In this document: positions 24,601-36,924 of the stretch, in pieces
Position numbering within the stretch: position 1 is the stretch's first letter
Layout: each line of letters begins with the position of its first letter
NCBI RefSeq assembly: GCF_963924675.1
Contig: NC_089225.1
Location: forward strand, 113,307,094-113,371,093
Direction: 5' to 3'
DNA: 64,000 nt
Source of the DNA: Phocoena phocoena
Lineage: Eukaryota; Chordata; Mammalia; Artiodactyla; Phocoenidae
Position numbers and translations under genes: made by a program
Notes under the pieces: model-generated
What the model saw: the letters and a program-made list of their open reading frames with translations, nothing else
Database searches by the model: none
Told to the model about the DNA's origin: nothing

Positions 24601-24869
24601 CTCAAGCCACAGCTGCTGCCTGCTGGCCCAGAGCCCGCTTGCCCACATCGACAATTCTCAGCGCCCCTGCCTTCCCCAGCCAACGGCCCTCCAACCACCC
24701 CTTCCTTTGGGAATCATGGGCAAGGGCTTGCCCGGCGCCCACCAAAGTAAGACACACTCACCGTCCTCCAGGAAGTTGTTTCTCAAAGAGAAATGAGCAA
24801 ATAATTGCAGAGGCTGAATAACTGCCAACGTAATGCCACGTGAGCAGGGAAACCTATCATTTGGAGCAG
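21641..24869. other. intergenic GC-rich sequence
   Basis: GC- and CpG-rich, especially 22300-22640 and 23740-24640. 22728-22810 has MER5-like ends (GGGCTTCTCAAC). 23905-23925 has a weak CTCF-like GGCCAGGTGGCCGC. Open frames of 140-260 codons overlap one another on both strands with no recognisable product. Confidence 0.5.
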
Positions 24870-25085
24870 TACTGTCCACAGACCCCTCCGTGTCCTGTCC
24901 CTGTAGCGTCCAGTGTGGCCGCCACTAGCCACATGCCGCGGGGGGCTGAGATGTGGCCTGTGTGACCGAGGAGCTGGGTCTTCCAGTTAATTTGGATTTA
25001 AATTAAGTGTCACTCCAGTTAATTTGGATTTAAATTAAATAGCCTCATGTAGCCAGTGGCCACCATATGGGACAAAGCAAGCCCT
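24870..25085. mobile_element. nonautonomous DNA-transposon-like repeat with internal duplication
   Basis: The ends CAGTACTGTCC (near 24869) and CCATATGGGACAAAGC (near 25066) are near-inverted, as in old hAT-type elements; the inner GCCACTAGCCACATG and GTAGCCAGTGGCCACCA also mirror each other. Inside, a 24-bp block beginning CCAGTTAATTTGGATTTAAA occurs twice (24983-25006 and 25015-25038), 32 bp apart. Confidence 0.5.
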
Positions 25086-26544
25086 AGGGGATCCACGGAC
25101 AATGCCACCAAAACGTCAGAATCAAGACATTTTCAAATACGAGATTGTTTAAAAAGCGACCAGCTGTTAAGATGCTGGGAATGCCGCTCTTGGAGAGTGC
25201 GGCATTCCTCTTGTCCACACTGCCGGGGTGACCTCACTGAGAGGAAACCTGTCAGATGGGGGTGCCGCTGTGGGAGTGGGCCTTTGCCCCAGACAGGCAA
25301 AACCTTCCAGCCAGTGATTAAAGACGGAGCCCCAAACCACTCCAAGGAAGCACCGCACACCTCGAATTTGGAAACCTAAGCACAGACACTCACCCCAATA
25401 TTATGAAGGGTGTGCGACCATGCCCCGGCCCATCTGGGTGATCTGAAGGTGGAGGAGACCAGATCGAGAGCTGAGAGCTGCCTTCCCTTCATCCTGGCCA
25501 CGCTGCTCCAGGAGGTCCAAGGTGCTGATCACAGAGGTTTGAGACTGCAGGGTTCAGGAATGCATATCACAGGGGTTTGGGATGCGAGGTGCAGGGTGTG
25601 GCCACCATTTGGGGCAGGGAGGCATTTGTTTAACGCGTAAATACTTGGTTAATGTTTCCCGGAAGCATTGTTCTGCATAGAATGACTTTGTCAATAAACT
25701 CTCATCACCAACCCCACTTTCTGAAGAGCCACAGCGCAGAGGATGAGATCGAGACCCCTGGGCTCAGAGGTTTTGCCAGGTGCCAGTGTAACCTCGGGCT
25801 GTGCTTCCAAAGTCTCACCTGTGAAACGGGGTGGTGACGGTGACACCTGCTCCAGGACAGGTGACAGCACAGGACGAGGGGGTGCTGGACAGCTCCCCGA
25901 GCGTGGTGAACAGGGGTGGGGTGGGGAAGGTCTCCATGAGCCGCCTGTGCCGTGGTGTTTCTACACTGGGGTGGTGCTGAGCCAACAGCAAAGGAAGGGG
26001 GTGGTCCCCACGCCTGGATGAGGGATGTTGCACTGCCAGCAGAGGCCCCCGGGGAGGGGCTCCATCCCCTGCGAGCCTCCACATCTCCCTGGGCAGACCG
26101 GGGTTGGGGTGAGATTCCCCTGGGGAGTGAGGCCTGGGCTGTGAGCCCAGCACCTGGGTTTGGAAGTGCCAGACCCTTGTGTTACAGCACCTCGCATGTG
26201 TTCTCTGCTTCCTGGGTCAGGGGTCCCGGCTGGGCAGCCTCCTGGGACCCAGGCCACTTGAGGATGGACTCAGAGCCGGTGAGCCTGAGGTCCAGCTTGG
26301 AACATGAGACTTGAGCCATAAGCATCTCATTCTTAGTATGGGCTTTCTTCCTCCTGGAAAGACCCAAGCGGTTTTGGTCCCCGCCTTGAACTCTGACAGA
26401 CTCCCCAGTAACACGAAATCCCCCGTCACCATGAAAAATGAGACTGGATCTTCTAATTAACTGAAGTAAGCATTCACTCAGCGACAGAGTCTAGAAAAAC
26501 TAAAACAGAGGTTCTGTTCTGATGTTGATCTTACGGAGTTTTCT
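25086..26544. other. intergenic unique sequence
   Basis: 25770-25900 has MIR-like character. The rest is unassigned GC-rich DNA. Confidence 0.45.
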
Positions 26545-27265
26545 TTTATAGTGTGATTTATTTTCATTGAGGTATACTTTTTGCACCATAGAATTCGTAA
26601 GTGTACAGTTCAATAATTTTCAGTAAATTTATAGAGCTGTGCAACCATCGCCACAATCCAATTTTAAAACATTTCCATCACCCCAGACCACAACGTTCTC
26701 CCATGCCTGTTGGCAGCCAATCTCTGCCCCAACACCTAGCTCCAGGCAAATACTGTTACGTGCTCTGTCACCATAGACTTGCCTCTCTGACATTTTATAT
26801 GAATGGACTCATACAATGCTTTTTAATATAATTTTTATTGGATCTATAATTGATTTACAATGTTGTGTTAGTTTCAGGTGTACAGCAAAGTGAATCAGTT
26901 ATACATACACATATACCCACCCTTTTTTAGATTCTTTTCCCATAGAAGTCATTACAGAGTATCGAGTAGAGTTCCCTGTGCTATGCGCCGGGCCTTATTA
27001 TTACCTATTTTATATACGGTAGTGTGAATATGCCAACCCCTCACGCAATGCTTTTACCAAGCCTAGTGGTCTTGACATTCATCTATGCTCTCATGTATCA
27101 GTACTTTGTTCCTTTTATTCCATTGTACGAATACACCACATTTCGTTTGTTCAGTCGCCAGCTAGTGGACACTTGGATCCTTTTCAGTCTCTTATGAATA
27201 ATGCCATTTTGAACATTCTCATACAAGTTCTTGTGAGGACCTGCGTTTTCATTTCTTTGGGGTGT
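26545..27265 (-). mobile_element. L1 (old L1M-type) 3' region
   Basis: Plus-strand landmarks of antisense L1: TTGAGGTATACTTTTTGCAC, ACAGTTCAATAATTTTCAGT, AGAGCTGTGCAACCATCGCC, plus a separate L1 3' piece at about 26825-27030 (TTGATTTACAATGTTGTGTT). The L1 continues at 27601 after an LTR insertion. Confidence 0.75.
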
Positions 27266-27600
27266 TGTATTAGCCTGCTTTGGCTGTTATAACAAATACC
27301 ACAGACCGGTTGGCTTGCAAACAACAAACATTTATTTCTCACAGTTCTGGAGGCTGGAAGTCCAAGTTCAGGGTGCAGGCAGATTCAGTGTCTGGTGGGG
27401 GCCTGCTTCCTGGTGCATAGACGGCTGTCTTCTCGCTGTGTCCACACATGGTGGAGGGGGCCAGGGAGCTCTCTGGGGTCCCTTTTGAAAAGGCACTAAT
27501 CTCATTCATGACCTACCCACTTCCCAAAGCCCCAACTCCTAATACCATCACCTTGGGAGTTAGGATTGCAACATATGAATTTTGCGGGGACTCGAACTTT
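27266..27600 (-). mobile_element. MaLR (MLT1/MST-type) solo LTR
   Basis: Reads on plus as TGTATTAGCCTGCTTTGGCT, AACAAATACCACAGACCGG, TTATTTCTCACAGTTCTGGA, CATATGAATTTTGCGGGGAC, the reverse of an ERVL-MaLR LTR. It interrupts the L1. Confidence 0.8.
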
Positions 27601-29340
27601 CAGGAGATAGCGGGTAGATACCTACGGAGACTCAATTCTCAACATTTTGGAGAGCTGCCAACCTGTTTTCCATAGTGGAAACATTTGGCATTCCCACAGG
27701 CCATGAACTAGGCTCCCAGTTCCTCCACATTCCGCTCATCACTTAGCATGGTCTGTCCCTTTGACGGCAGCCGTTCTAGCAGATGTGAAGGGACCATCAC
27801 TGTGGTTTGGTTGCATTAACCTTCACGTCTAATGAGTCCGAGCATCTCTTCATGGGCTTCTTAGCCATTTGTACGTCTTCTTTGGTGAAATAGCTATTTA
27901 TGTTTTTCACCCATCTTTAATTGAAGTCTTTATCTTCTTAGTGAATTGTAAAAGTTCTTTATATATCCTGCAGACAAGTCCTTTACCAGATACATAATTT
28001 CTAAGTAATTTTTCCCTGTCCGCGGCTTGTCTCTTCCTTTTCGTGATGATGTCTTATGACCTGCAAAAGTTTTTAATCTTGATGAAGTTCAATTTATCAC
28101 TTTATTTCATAGATCATGCTTTTAGCATCGAGATTAAGAATGCTTTGCCTAAGCGAAACTCCCAAAGATTTTCTCCTGTGTTTCCCTCCCGGAGTTTTAA
28201 GTCAGGTCTACGATCCACTTGGAGTTAATTTTTGTGGATGTTGAGTGATAAGGGCCTAAATTCATCTTTTTTGCCTATGGATATCCAATTGCCCCAGCGC
28301 TTTTGTTGAGAAGACTCTTTTCCCTATTGATTTTCCTTAGCGCTTTTGATGAAAATGAAGTGACCATAAGTGTAAGCATTTATTCATGAACTCTTAATTT
28401 TTGTTCCATTGATCTATGTCCACCCTATGCCAATAGCATATAGCCATGATTACTGTGGCTTTAGAGAAAGCTTTAAAATCCTCCTTTAAATATAAACTCT
28501 CCTTTTGTTCTTCTGTTTCAAAATTGTTTTGGATATTCTGAGTCCTTTGCATTTCCAAGTAAATTTTATGGTCATATGGTCAGTTTGCCAATTTCTACCA
28601 AAAAATTCTGCTGGGATATCTATAAGGTTTAATTGACTATAAATCAATTTAGGGAGAAGTAAAATCTTGAGGATCTTGAGTCTTCCAATCCCTAAATATG
28701 GAATATTTCTCCAATTATCTAGATCTTCTTTAATTTCTTTCAGCAATATTTTAGTTTACAATGTAAAAGACTTGCCCTTCCTTTGTTGAATTCATTCCTA
28801 AATGTCCGTATTCCTTTTTGACACAATTGTGAATGGAATTATTTTCTTTACTTCATTTTTTATTGTTTGTTGCTAGTATATAGAAATAAAAATATTTTTG
28901 TATGTTGATCTTATATCCAATAACCTTACTGAACTCACTGATCAGATTTATTAGTTTTTGTGGATTCAGTAGGATTTTCTACCATGTCATCTTGAATAAA
29001 GACAGTTTTACTTCTTCCTTTTAATCTAGATGCATTCAATTTTTTTTCTAGCCTTATTTCATAAGCTAGAACCTCTAGGAAAGGTTAAATAAGCATAGAG
29101 TGAGTGGACATCCTTGCTTTTTTCCCAATCCTGTGTGGAAAGCATTCAGTCTCCCACCATTAAGTATAATATTTGCTGTAGGATTTTTTAGTATCCTGTC
29201 TAGGAATGAGGGAGTTTCTTTCTATTCCTTGTTTGTTGAGAATTTTTATCATAAACGGCTATTGGATTGTGTCAAAGGTTTTGTCTGTGTATATTGAGAT
29301 GACCATGTGTTTTTTCCCCTTTGTTAATGTGATATATTAC
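27601..29340 (-). mobile_element. L1 ORF2-derived segment
   Basis: Antisense L1: TAGCCATTTGTACGTCTTCT, TTTACCAGATACATAATTTC, GGATATCCAATTGCCCCAGC, GCATCGAGATTAAGAATGCT, GATCTTGAGTCTTCCAATCC. Many stops in the sense frame; inactive. Confidence 0.85.
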
Positions 29341-30150
29341 TGTGTTGGAAAAACTCACTGCTTCCCTTTACATACTCACACAGAACACTTCTGTGACTAG
29401 ATGTGTAGGTTTTCCACACTTCAAGCAGTTCTGTGACACTAGCTGGGTGCCCTACAACTTAATTCAATTCTGACACTAACCTGAATTAGACCCCACAGGT
29501 CAAGGGCTCAGTCCTGAAAGACTGACTGCCCCCCCCCCACTTCACATTCCAACTGCAAGTCCAGGTTGTCACCTGTGCTTCTGACCGACTGGCTGTAAAT
29601 CGGGGCTCACACGACATCCTCCTCAGATACAATAACTTGCTGGAACAGCTCATGGAACTCAGGGAAACACTTATGTTCACCAGTTTATTATAAAGAATGT
29701 GATAAAGGATACAGGTGAATATCCAGAGAGTAGAGATGCACAGGGCGAGATATGGGGCCTCCACGCCCTCTCCAGGTGGGCCACCCTCCCCATATCTCCA
29801 CGTGTTCAGCAGGATTTGCAGGGAGCCTTCATGAACACAGGCACGATCGCTTATTAATGCAATTTCCAGCCCCTCTTCCCTCTCCAGAGAATGGGGCAGG
29901 GAGCAGAAAGTAATAAACTTCTGACATGGCTTGGTCTTTCTGGTGACCGACCCCCATTCAAGAGCTACCTCATTAAAACAAAAGATGTGCCTATCATCCA
30001 GGAAATTCCAAGGGATTTAAGAGCTCTGTGTCAGACACTTCTATCGCTTAGGAAATGACAAGGGTTTGAGGAGCTGTGTGTCAGGAAGTAGGGTCAAAGA
30101 TCAAAAATTAGCAGGAACCGAGGGTGAAGACCAATTTATGTATTTCTTAC
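29341..30150. mobile_element. ERV-type LTR inserted in the L1
   Basis: L1 sequence stops near 29340 and resumes near 30150. The insert has LTR-like features (TTCACCAGTTTATTATAAAG, ATGCACAGGGCGAGATATGG, CCACGTGTTCAGCAGGATTT) resembling old ERVL LTRs. Family name uncertain; no viral gene remains. Confidence 0.55.
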
Positions 30151-30560
30151 ATTCCGCAATTACGTTAATTGATCTTCAAATGTGAAACCAACCTTGCATT
30201 CTTGGGATAAATGTCACTTGGTCATGGTGCAGAATCCTTTCTACATGTTGCTGGATACAGTTTGCTGATGTCTTGTTAAAGATCTCGGTATCTATGTCAG
30301 TGAATGTTATTGGTCTATAGTCTCCTTTTCTTGTGATATCTTTGCTTGGTTTCTATACGAGAGTAATACTGGCCTCATTTCCCAACAGAGTCTATGAGGA
30401 ATTCGTACGTTTCTTTGTTCAATATTTGATGAGATTCACCAGTGAAGCCATGAGTTTGGGCTTTTTTGTGGGAAGCTCTGTAATTACTAATTCTTTTAAA
30501 GAATTTTGCTATAGGATTATTCAGTATGAGTGAATTTTAACTTTTTGGGGGGTAACTTCC
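30151..30560 (-). mobile_element. L1 ORF2 reverse-transcriptase region fragment
   Basis: Antisense landmarks: ACCAACCTTGCATTCTTGGG, ACTTGGTCATGGTGCAGAAT, AATGTTATTGGTCTATAGTC, TTTGCTTGGTTTCTATACGA. It continues the L1 interrupted at 29341. Confidence 0.85.
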
Positions 30561-32019
30561 TTTAAGGTTTTAATGTTGGTGGTATGAAGTGGGGTGTTTT
30601 TGAGAAATTATAAACGTACAGTAAATAAGTAAATAAATATGACAAATATTCTTTCCCATTAACCAGAATATTATACTGTTAACATTTATTCATATTTGTT
30701 TCCAATAAAAACCAGGAGAGAAAAGAATTTCAACAATACGCTAATTATGTTGATAAATGAAGGTAAGCATACAAAATAATGCTGAGTCAGTTAAACTAAA
30801 CACAAAAAAAGCACATATGCACTTCTGGGAATCACTCAAAATATACGTACCACAGGGATACAAAAGAGTGCTGGGGGGTGTTACCAGGAGAAGAGAAACA
30901 GAAAAGCCTTCACAGGAGGTGGAGCAACAATTTAAAAATATCAGGAACCCTAAAGATGAGACAGACATATTTTTTGCATGGCTGATTGGCTGAATCCCAA
31001 GACTGTCTGGACGGTTAGGGGATTTTCAAAAGGCAGACTGCACATTCCTGTATTTTGAAGTGCATGGAAGCAAAGCCCTGCTCTAGGAAGGAGCCCTGCT
31101 TCAAATGTGTCACTGGTTTGCTCCTCAAGACTTCTGCCAAAGTTTGAAAGTAGTCGGGCAAGAGATTGTAGTATAAAACCTCCAACTGTGGAGGATAGGC
31201 TGAATTCCATGTCCACCCCCAAGTCTCTCTGGGCAGGGAAACGGGTTTGTTATTCTCATAGTCCAAAGCTCAGAAGCATCGCCTCTCAAAACACTGCAAC
31301 CAGAGGTAAACTGAAGCTACCTAAAGCTGTAGTCTAGCCCTGACCCACCTCGATTCTTAAGGACATATGGTGAACAGAGAAAAGGAGGCGCTCTCTCGGG
31401 AGAAAAAAAACACCGATCTCAAATTCTGTGGTTCTTTGACATACAGTGTCCAGAAACAATCACAGCTTAGGAAACAGATAAAGAAACAGGAAAATGGCAT
31501 CACAATCAAGAGAACAAACAGCCAATAGAAGCAGACCCTCAGGCAATCTAAAATCAATGGTAGAATTTAGACAAGAAATTTAGTATAACTACATTCAAGA
31601 AAATAGATGGACAAATGTATAGAAAATATTGAGAAACTTGAGAAAGGAATTTTCCAAAGCCACAGCAAACTGGGAGGCAAGGAATGGTGAAAAGAGTCAG
31701 GATAAAAAAGTTCCAAGGAAACCAACAGTTGCTTGCCTTTCTCCTGCAGCTGGACCTGTGGAACTCTACCCCAGTCCTGTTGACGCCCCTGCTTCTGGAT
31801 GTGAGTGAGGCCTGTCTCCACACTCCTAGAAGCCCTTTGGTTCCCAGGATGCTGCAGGTACACTCACTGCCCCGCTTGTGCCTGACCCACCAGGGCTGAC
31901 CCATTACCTCTGCCGCGTCCCATCCTGCAACTGAAACAGTCTGCGACCTGGGACTGGGGACCCTTTGCTGCAGGGCTTGCACCTGGACAAATGTCCCCTC
32001 TCCTCCAGCAACAAAATAC
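30561..32019. other. intergenic A-rich sequence, unassigned
   Basis: Probably more repeat-derived DNA (A-rich stretches at 30600-30960 and 31340-31660), but no landmark lets me name it. Confidence 0.4.
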
Positions 32020-32422
32020 AAAGAGACTATAAGGGACTAAAACTAAATGCACACATGAGCAGTGGGGACAAATTATGGACGAGAAGATACAAGAAGACCG
32101 AAAACCCAACTGCTACTTCTGAAGAGCCAGGAGCAAAAATAAGGTACTGGGAGCAAAAATGGTTCTACGCATGCACCCTGCACTCAACACCACCGAAGGG
32201 GTGGGCAAACCACCTAAGCTGCCCCTCCCACCTCTACCCTCGCCCCATATAAGGAACCAGCTCACGCCCCCCTCCTCCCAGGGAGCAGCAAGGGAACCTG
32301 TTACTTGTTTTCTCTCCCCCTCTGCTGCAGCAGGGGCCCCAATAAAGCCTTGCCTGAATTTCCCATCTGACCTCTGATCAATTTCTATTGATTAAGGAGG
32401 CCAAGAACCCGGGTCAGTAATA
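32020..32422 (+). mobile_element. ERV solo LTR
   Basis: Contains a TATA box (CCATATAAGG, TATA at 32248), a poly(A) signal AATAAAGCCTTGCCTGAA at 32341 about 95 bp on, and the characteristic U5 end GATTAAGGAGGCCAAGAACC then CGGGTCAGTAA. No internal viral sequence flanks it. The 5' boundary is approximate. Confidence 0.7.
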
Positions 32423-33584
32423 TAATCACATCCATGCCTTCCCCCGGCCAGAGGCTCTTTCCACGGGGCATCTGTGTCCTTCCCTTTTCCTCTTCTTGGC
32501 TGAATCCGTCTCCCAGAGAACCAAACTCCTATTTCATAACAAGCCCGAACTGTATTTCCCATATGGTTACCACCATGCCCTGGAAAACTGCCCTTCCCAG
32601 AGTCCCTTACAGCTGGCGTTCTGGACTCAGTTTAGACGCAGCTCGATTCAAGGGCTCTGGTTGGACTGCGAAGGCAGATGTGGCCACTGCAGGCAAGGCT
32701 GGCAAACGTGTGTGTCCTGGTGGCCGGATCCCACGTCCTGGTGTCTGGAGACCAGCTTTGTGGGCACAAAAGGCAAACATGGTGAGGGTCGTAGCAAATG
32801 GCGGTGGGTTCCTGGACTCTGGGTCTTGGCTTCAGTGGTGGGACACCTATATCGCCTGTGTGAGCAGACGCCCACATTCACTGCTCCAGCCCTCGGTGAT
32901 TTTTAAATCCTTACAGCCTAGGCTGAATCCCTTTCTGCTCCAAATGCCGGAAGCGATTTATTTGAACCTGCCGGTTGCTGCATCCCCTGTGAAGAATTGT
33001 CTGGAAAATCCCACGCTCATTTCTGCTTACCTACCATCGACCAAACTTAGTCTCAGGGCCACAGCTATCTGGTGGGAAATGGGTATCTGTGGCCCTGAAT
33101 ACAGTCAAGGTTCTGTTTCTAAGGAGGGGATGGGGGCAGATGATTTTAAAATAGGCAACAAGCCTTGGCCACCGAGTCCCAGCTGGTTCACCCCCTTCCG
33201 AGTCTGGTCAGCAGACCCGCGGCTGAGGGCATCTCTGAGGTCAACCTCAAGGTTTGTCCTCTTGCCTATTCTGTTTTTTTTGGGTTTTTTTTTTTAAATC
33301 AAAACCTTGAATGAAGACATTCAAAAAGCTGTTTACTAAATGTCCAGGTGGCAAGATCAGTAACAGTTGGAAAATGGAATTGAGAGTCCGGAAAGTGTTG
33401 ACTGACCGCCATGGGGGCCTGTAACCAGAAGCTGAAACCTTAGGGGATGTGGAGTAGATCCCGCATTTAGTCAATCTCCCAGCAGAGCAGGGTCTGTGGT
33501 CGCGGGCTCTCCCTCTGCTGGCTGCTTGGGGACCCGGGCTGGCCAGCAACCCCTTGGGGGTCAGTTTCCTCACAGCTGCAGGGA
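32423..33584. other. intergenic sequence with a 287-codon open frame
   Basis: Starts immediately after the LTR. A plus-strand frame stays open for 32434-33297 but shows no domain or motif and ends in a T-rich tract encoding FFLGFFF. Probably non-coding. Confidence 0.45.
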
Positions 33585-33925
33585 GGGGTTTATTGGTTTC
33601 GGGAGCTGCCGTAACAAATGGCCACAGACTTAGTGGCTTACAGCAATAGGAATTTACTCTCTCACAGTTCTGGAGGCCAGAGGTCCTAAATCAAGCTGTC
33701 ACAGGGCCACACGTGTGTGAAAACTCTGAGGGAGGGTCCTTCCTTCCTCTTCAGTTTCTGGTGGCTCCAGGTGGCCACCTTGCTCCAGTCTCTGCCCGTC
33801 TACATGTGGCCTCCCTGGGTGCTTTCTCTGTGAGTCTCTTATAGGGACACCTGTCATCGGATTTAGGGCCCACCCAGTTAATCCGGAATGAGTTCATGTT
33901 GAGATCCTTAATTTAGTTACATCTA
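33585..33925 (-). mobile_element. MLT1-type MaLR LTR
   Basis: AACAAATGGCCACAGACTTA, TCTCACAGTTCTGGAGGCC, GGATTTAGGGCCCACCCAGT, TTTAGTTACATCTACAAAGA on plus are the reverse of an MLT1 LTR. Confidence 0.82.
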
Positions 33926-35352
33926 CAAAGACTGTTTTCTCAAACAGTGTCACATCTACTGGTTCCATGGAGTACCTTTTTGCTAGCAGCTCACGAAAAG
34001 GGGTGTAGACAATAGAGTCTGCAGCTGAAGAGGAAAACGTGTCAAGCGCCTGACACAATATGTACTTGTGCCTAGGACTCCCCCCACCAAGCCTCCACAG
34101 CTCTGTAAAGACTGACTGATCCCCACTATTTGGGGGGCGCCAGTGATACAAAGTTCCACCGTATAAAGTTCTATTTGAAGTTTAGGACTTATTAATAATC
34201 GGTGTCAAGAAGCTGTGAGGATTTTAAAGTCTTCTGGCTCCAAAGGAGCTGATGGGGAGCTGCGAGCATCCAGATGGGGCAGAGTCGGCGTCCCCTGCTC
34301 TGGAGCCAGCGGGCAGCCCTGGGACCGGAAGCAGCTCTGCGGCTGAAAACCGGGCGCTGGAATTCAGTCTCCCAGCCTCTTGGAGGCCCAGTTTGTCCTT
34401 CTGTAAAGACGAACGCCCACTTCTTCGGGCCCTTGCTACTTTTAATTGAGTCAAATATCAAAATGGGTAGTGTAGTTCCTGGAGTATTGTAAACCCCCAA
34501 TAAACAGCAGCTCTTACTACAATCATCGGGTTGAAATCATAGACACACAGGGTCCCCGAGGGAAGGCCCGCTTGGGGTCAGGTGTGCAGGGACCAGGCTA
34601 TTTGCGGATTCTGGGCGCTGGGCATTCGTCTCCCAGGATGGCGGCCCCGGGGGACCCGTGGGCACGGTGCTCATGCCTCTCGCCGACCTCCCCGGGCTTC
34701 CGGCCGCCAGCCTCCTGGTTCCCTTACTCCCTGAGCTGACTGGGCACTGGCCCGGGATCGCGCCCTCCTGCTTGCTGTCCCCAGGGCTCCTGGAGCCCGA
34801 GGCTCTGTGGGTGCCTGACTCTGCCCTTCTTTTTCTCACTCCGAGCACATCTCACCCTCCGGCACACAGACAGGTACCTTTTTAGGTGTTGTGTCTGCCT
34901 TCCCGTCCCCGCCGGCATGTGAGCCCTGCCATGCCCGTCTCTCCTGTCCACGCGACAGGGCCCGGCATGCGGCCGGCACCCGGTACCTTCATACAGAGCG
35001 AGGGAAGGCAGAATTCATGGCTGAGCTGCGGGGCGACCGGCAACAGAGCCGTTATGGGGGCCGGGGCCACTGTCAGCCCTGCGTCTGGAAGAGCGCCTGG
35101 GGGGTCTTGCTGCCCGGAACTCAACGGCTGCTCCCTTGGGTGGTGGGCTCTACCTGGGTCTCCCAGCAGAGCAGGGGACGTTAGGAGAACCCCACCAAAG
35201 CACCCTAAGCCTCCCCACCAGGGAGAAGCGTGTCACTTTTTAAGTTGGCTTTTTCCCTGGGATATCGGGGGTGGCTTGTGATGTCTCGCAAGCTGCTCCA
35301 CTGTCACGTCCAGCATCTAACCAGGGTCAGGGCTCAGGCCTGGGGGGCGAGG
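33926..35352. other. intergenic GC-rich sequence
   Basis: Unique. 34600-35110 is CpG-rich. CAGGATGGCGGC (near 34635) is YY1-like. No gene recognised. Confidence 0.5.
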
Positions 35353-35377
35353 TGGGGCGGGGCGGGGCGGGGCGGGC
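35353..35377. repeat. (GGGGC)n GC-box run
   Basis: About five tandem GGGGC units forming overlapping Sp1-type GC boxes and a possible G-quadruplex, 32 bp left of a CTCF motif. Confidence 0.85.
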
Positions 35378-35408
35378 CGTCTGGGTGGTGCTGCAGTTCC
35401 GGGAATCA

Positions 35409-35423
35409 CCACCAGGTGGCGCT
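35409..35423 (+). promoter_or_regulatory. CTCF-binding motif
   Basis: CCACCAGGTGGCGCT matches the CTCF core consensus at essentially every position, in plus orientation (pointing towards HDAC4). It is the best CTCF match I noticed in the window. Confidence 0.75.
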
Positions 35424-36924
35424 GGAAATGGCAAGGCTCCCCACCCCACCCCACCCCCACGCAGCCTGGGCTGCTGGGAGGGGGTCCCTGCAAGCCACAA
35501 CTCTCCTCACTGCCCCGTGCACCGCAGCCTCCTCTCCTTTGCGGTGCCCTTTGGTGGTGATGCCTCCCCAAATCTCAGAAAGCCTCCCCTGTTGCCGCCC
35601 TCTTGCCCCACGGCCCCCAGCCCCTGGGGGGAGAGAAGCCTTGAGAAAACAGCCCCTCCCCGCCGGCTCCTGGCTGGGACTTCTGCACATCCAGCAGATT
35701 ACGTTAACAGCGTGCGAAAGTGTCTTTCACACTCGGTCAAAGAGACTGGACACAGTTAATTACGGAAACCTGTCTGGGGTCGACCTTAATCTCCACGTCC
35801 CCAAGGCCCCAGGACTGCTCTGCTTCCGCAGGCACGCGTTCCGGGGCGGGGGAGGGCGAGGGTCGGGTGGGAGCTGGAGGTCAGCAGAGCCCGACCCAGG
35901 GAGGGGCTGTGGCTTCCGGGGGAAGCAGCGGAGAGGGGGCTCCGTCCCTCCAGCACTGGACGGGCCCGGGGGTGTCTTGTAGGCCCCCGTGCCACGCGGT
36001 CCGGAAAGGGCCCAACAGACGGCGGCATCGCGTTGCCCCCCAGGAAGGCCTCCTCTCCTCGTGCACCGGTGTTTGCAGGACTCTCTACAGGGCCTTGCGG
36101 GGGTCAGCGTGCCCGTTCCTCTCCTGGCGGCACAGACACGTGCATCGCTGGCGACCCGGCAGCATCCCGGGTCCTGGATCTCTGCCTGGTTTCCCTGTCT
36201 GACCCACAGCAGGGGCTGAGGCACACCCATCCCCGAGGACGGGGCGGGGTGTCCAGGGGCGGCCCCCCACCTGCCTCCCGGTGGTGTCTCGTCAGTACAC
36301 ACTCCTCTGGCTCACCTCTGGTTTCCCCTTCGTGTCACACAGGCCCAGCCCTCGTCCAGGGGACGTTATCTGACACCCCGCCCCACCCCGGGGCTTGGCG
36401 CTCCAAGGCACAGGGCGGCACCCACCTGTTCCCACCATCAGTCCAATCCAGCAGGCCCCCCGCAGGCTGCAGCTGGGTGGCCGTGCTGACCACGCAGGAC
36501 GATGCGGGGCAGAGGGTCCCAGGCCGGGTGGGGAGGTGACACTTGTCTTCTGTGCCCCAAATACTCTGTGAACCCCTCCCACCTGTTGCATTCTGCTTGG
36601 ATCTGGGGACATAGACCCATGGCCCAGCCCTGTACCCAGGCGCCCCTGGAGGGGTGGAGGACGGTCATCACCCTTCCTGTGGGGCCTCCAAGGAGGGGGA
36701 CAGAGGCTTAGAATCGTCCTGAGATGCGGGGGGCTGCTGAAAGCCCCTTGCCCTCCCCCCAGAGAACACTGCACAAAATGTCAAGGGGGTCCCAAAGCTC
36801 CGAAGCCCCCAGACTCCCCGGGGGGACTCCAGGTCAAGAGCCCTGATGTAATGGACCCCCTCAGACGCTAACCCAGCTGTGCCAGTGGCCCCGGCTCTCC
36901 CACGAAGGCTCTGCCTGAGTCTCC
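35424..36924. other. intergenic GC/CpG-rich sequence
   Basis: High GC with many CpG dinucleotides (35820-36160). It could be a CpG island, but no transcript structure is evident. Confidence 0.45.

Noticed and set aside
24045..24821. 258-codon open frame in GC-rich DNA
   Set aside because: Several overlapping frames on both strands are equally long here, as expected from low stop density; no recognisable motif.
28043..28228. Open frame resembling a short protein
   Set aside because: It is antisense translation of L1 ORF2.
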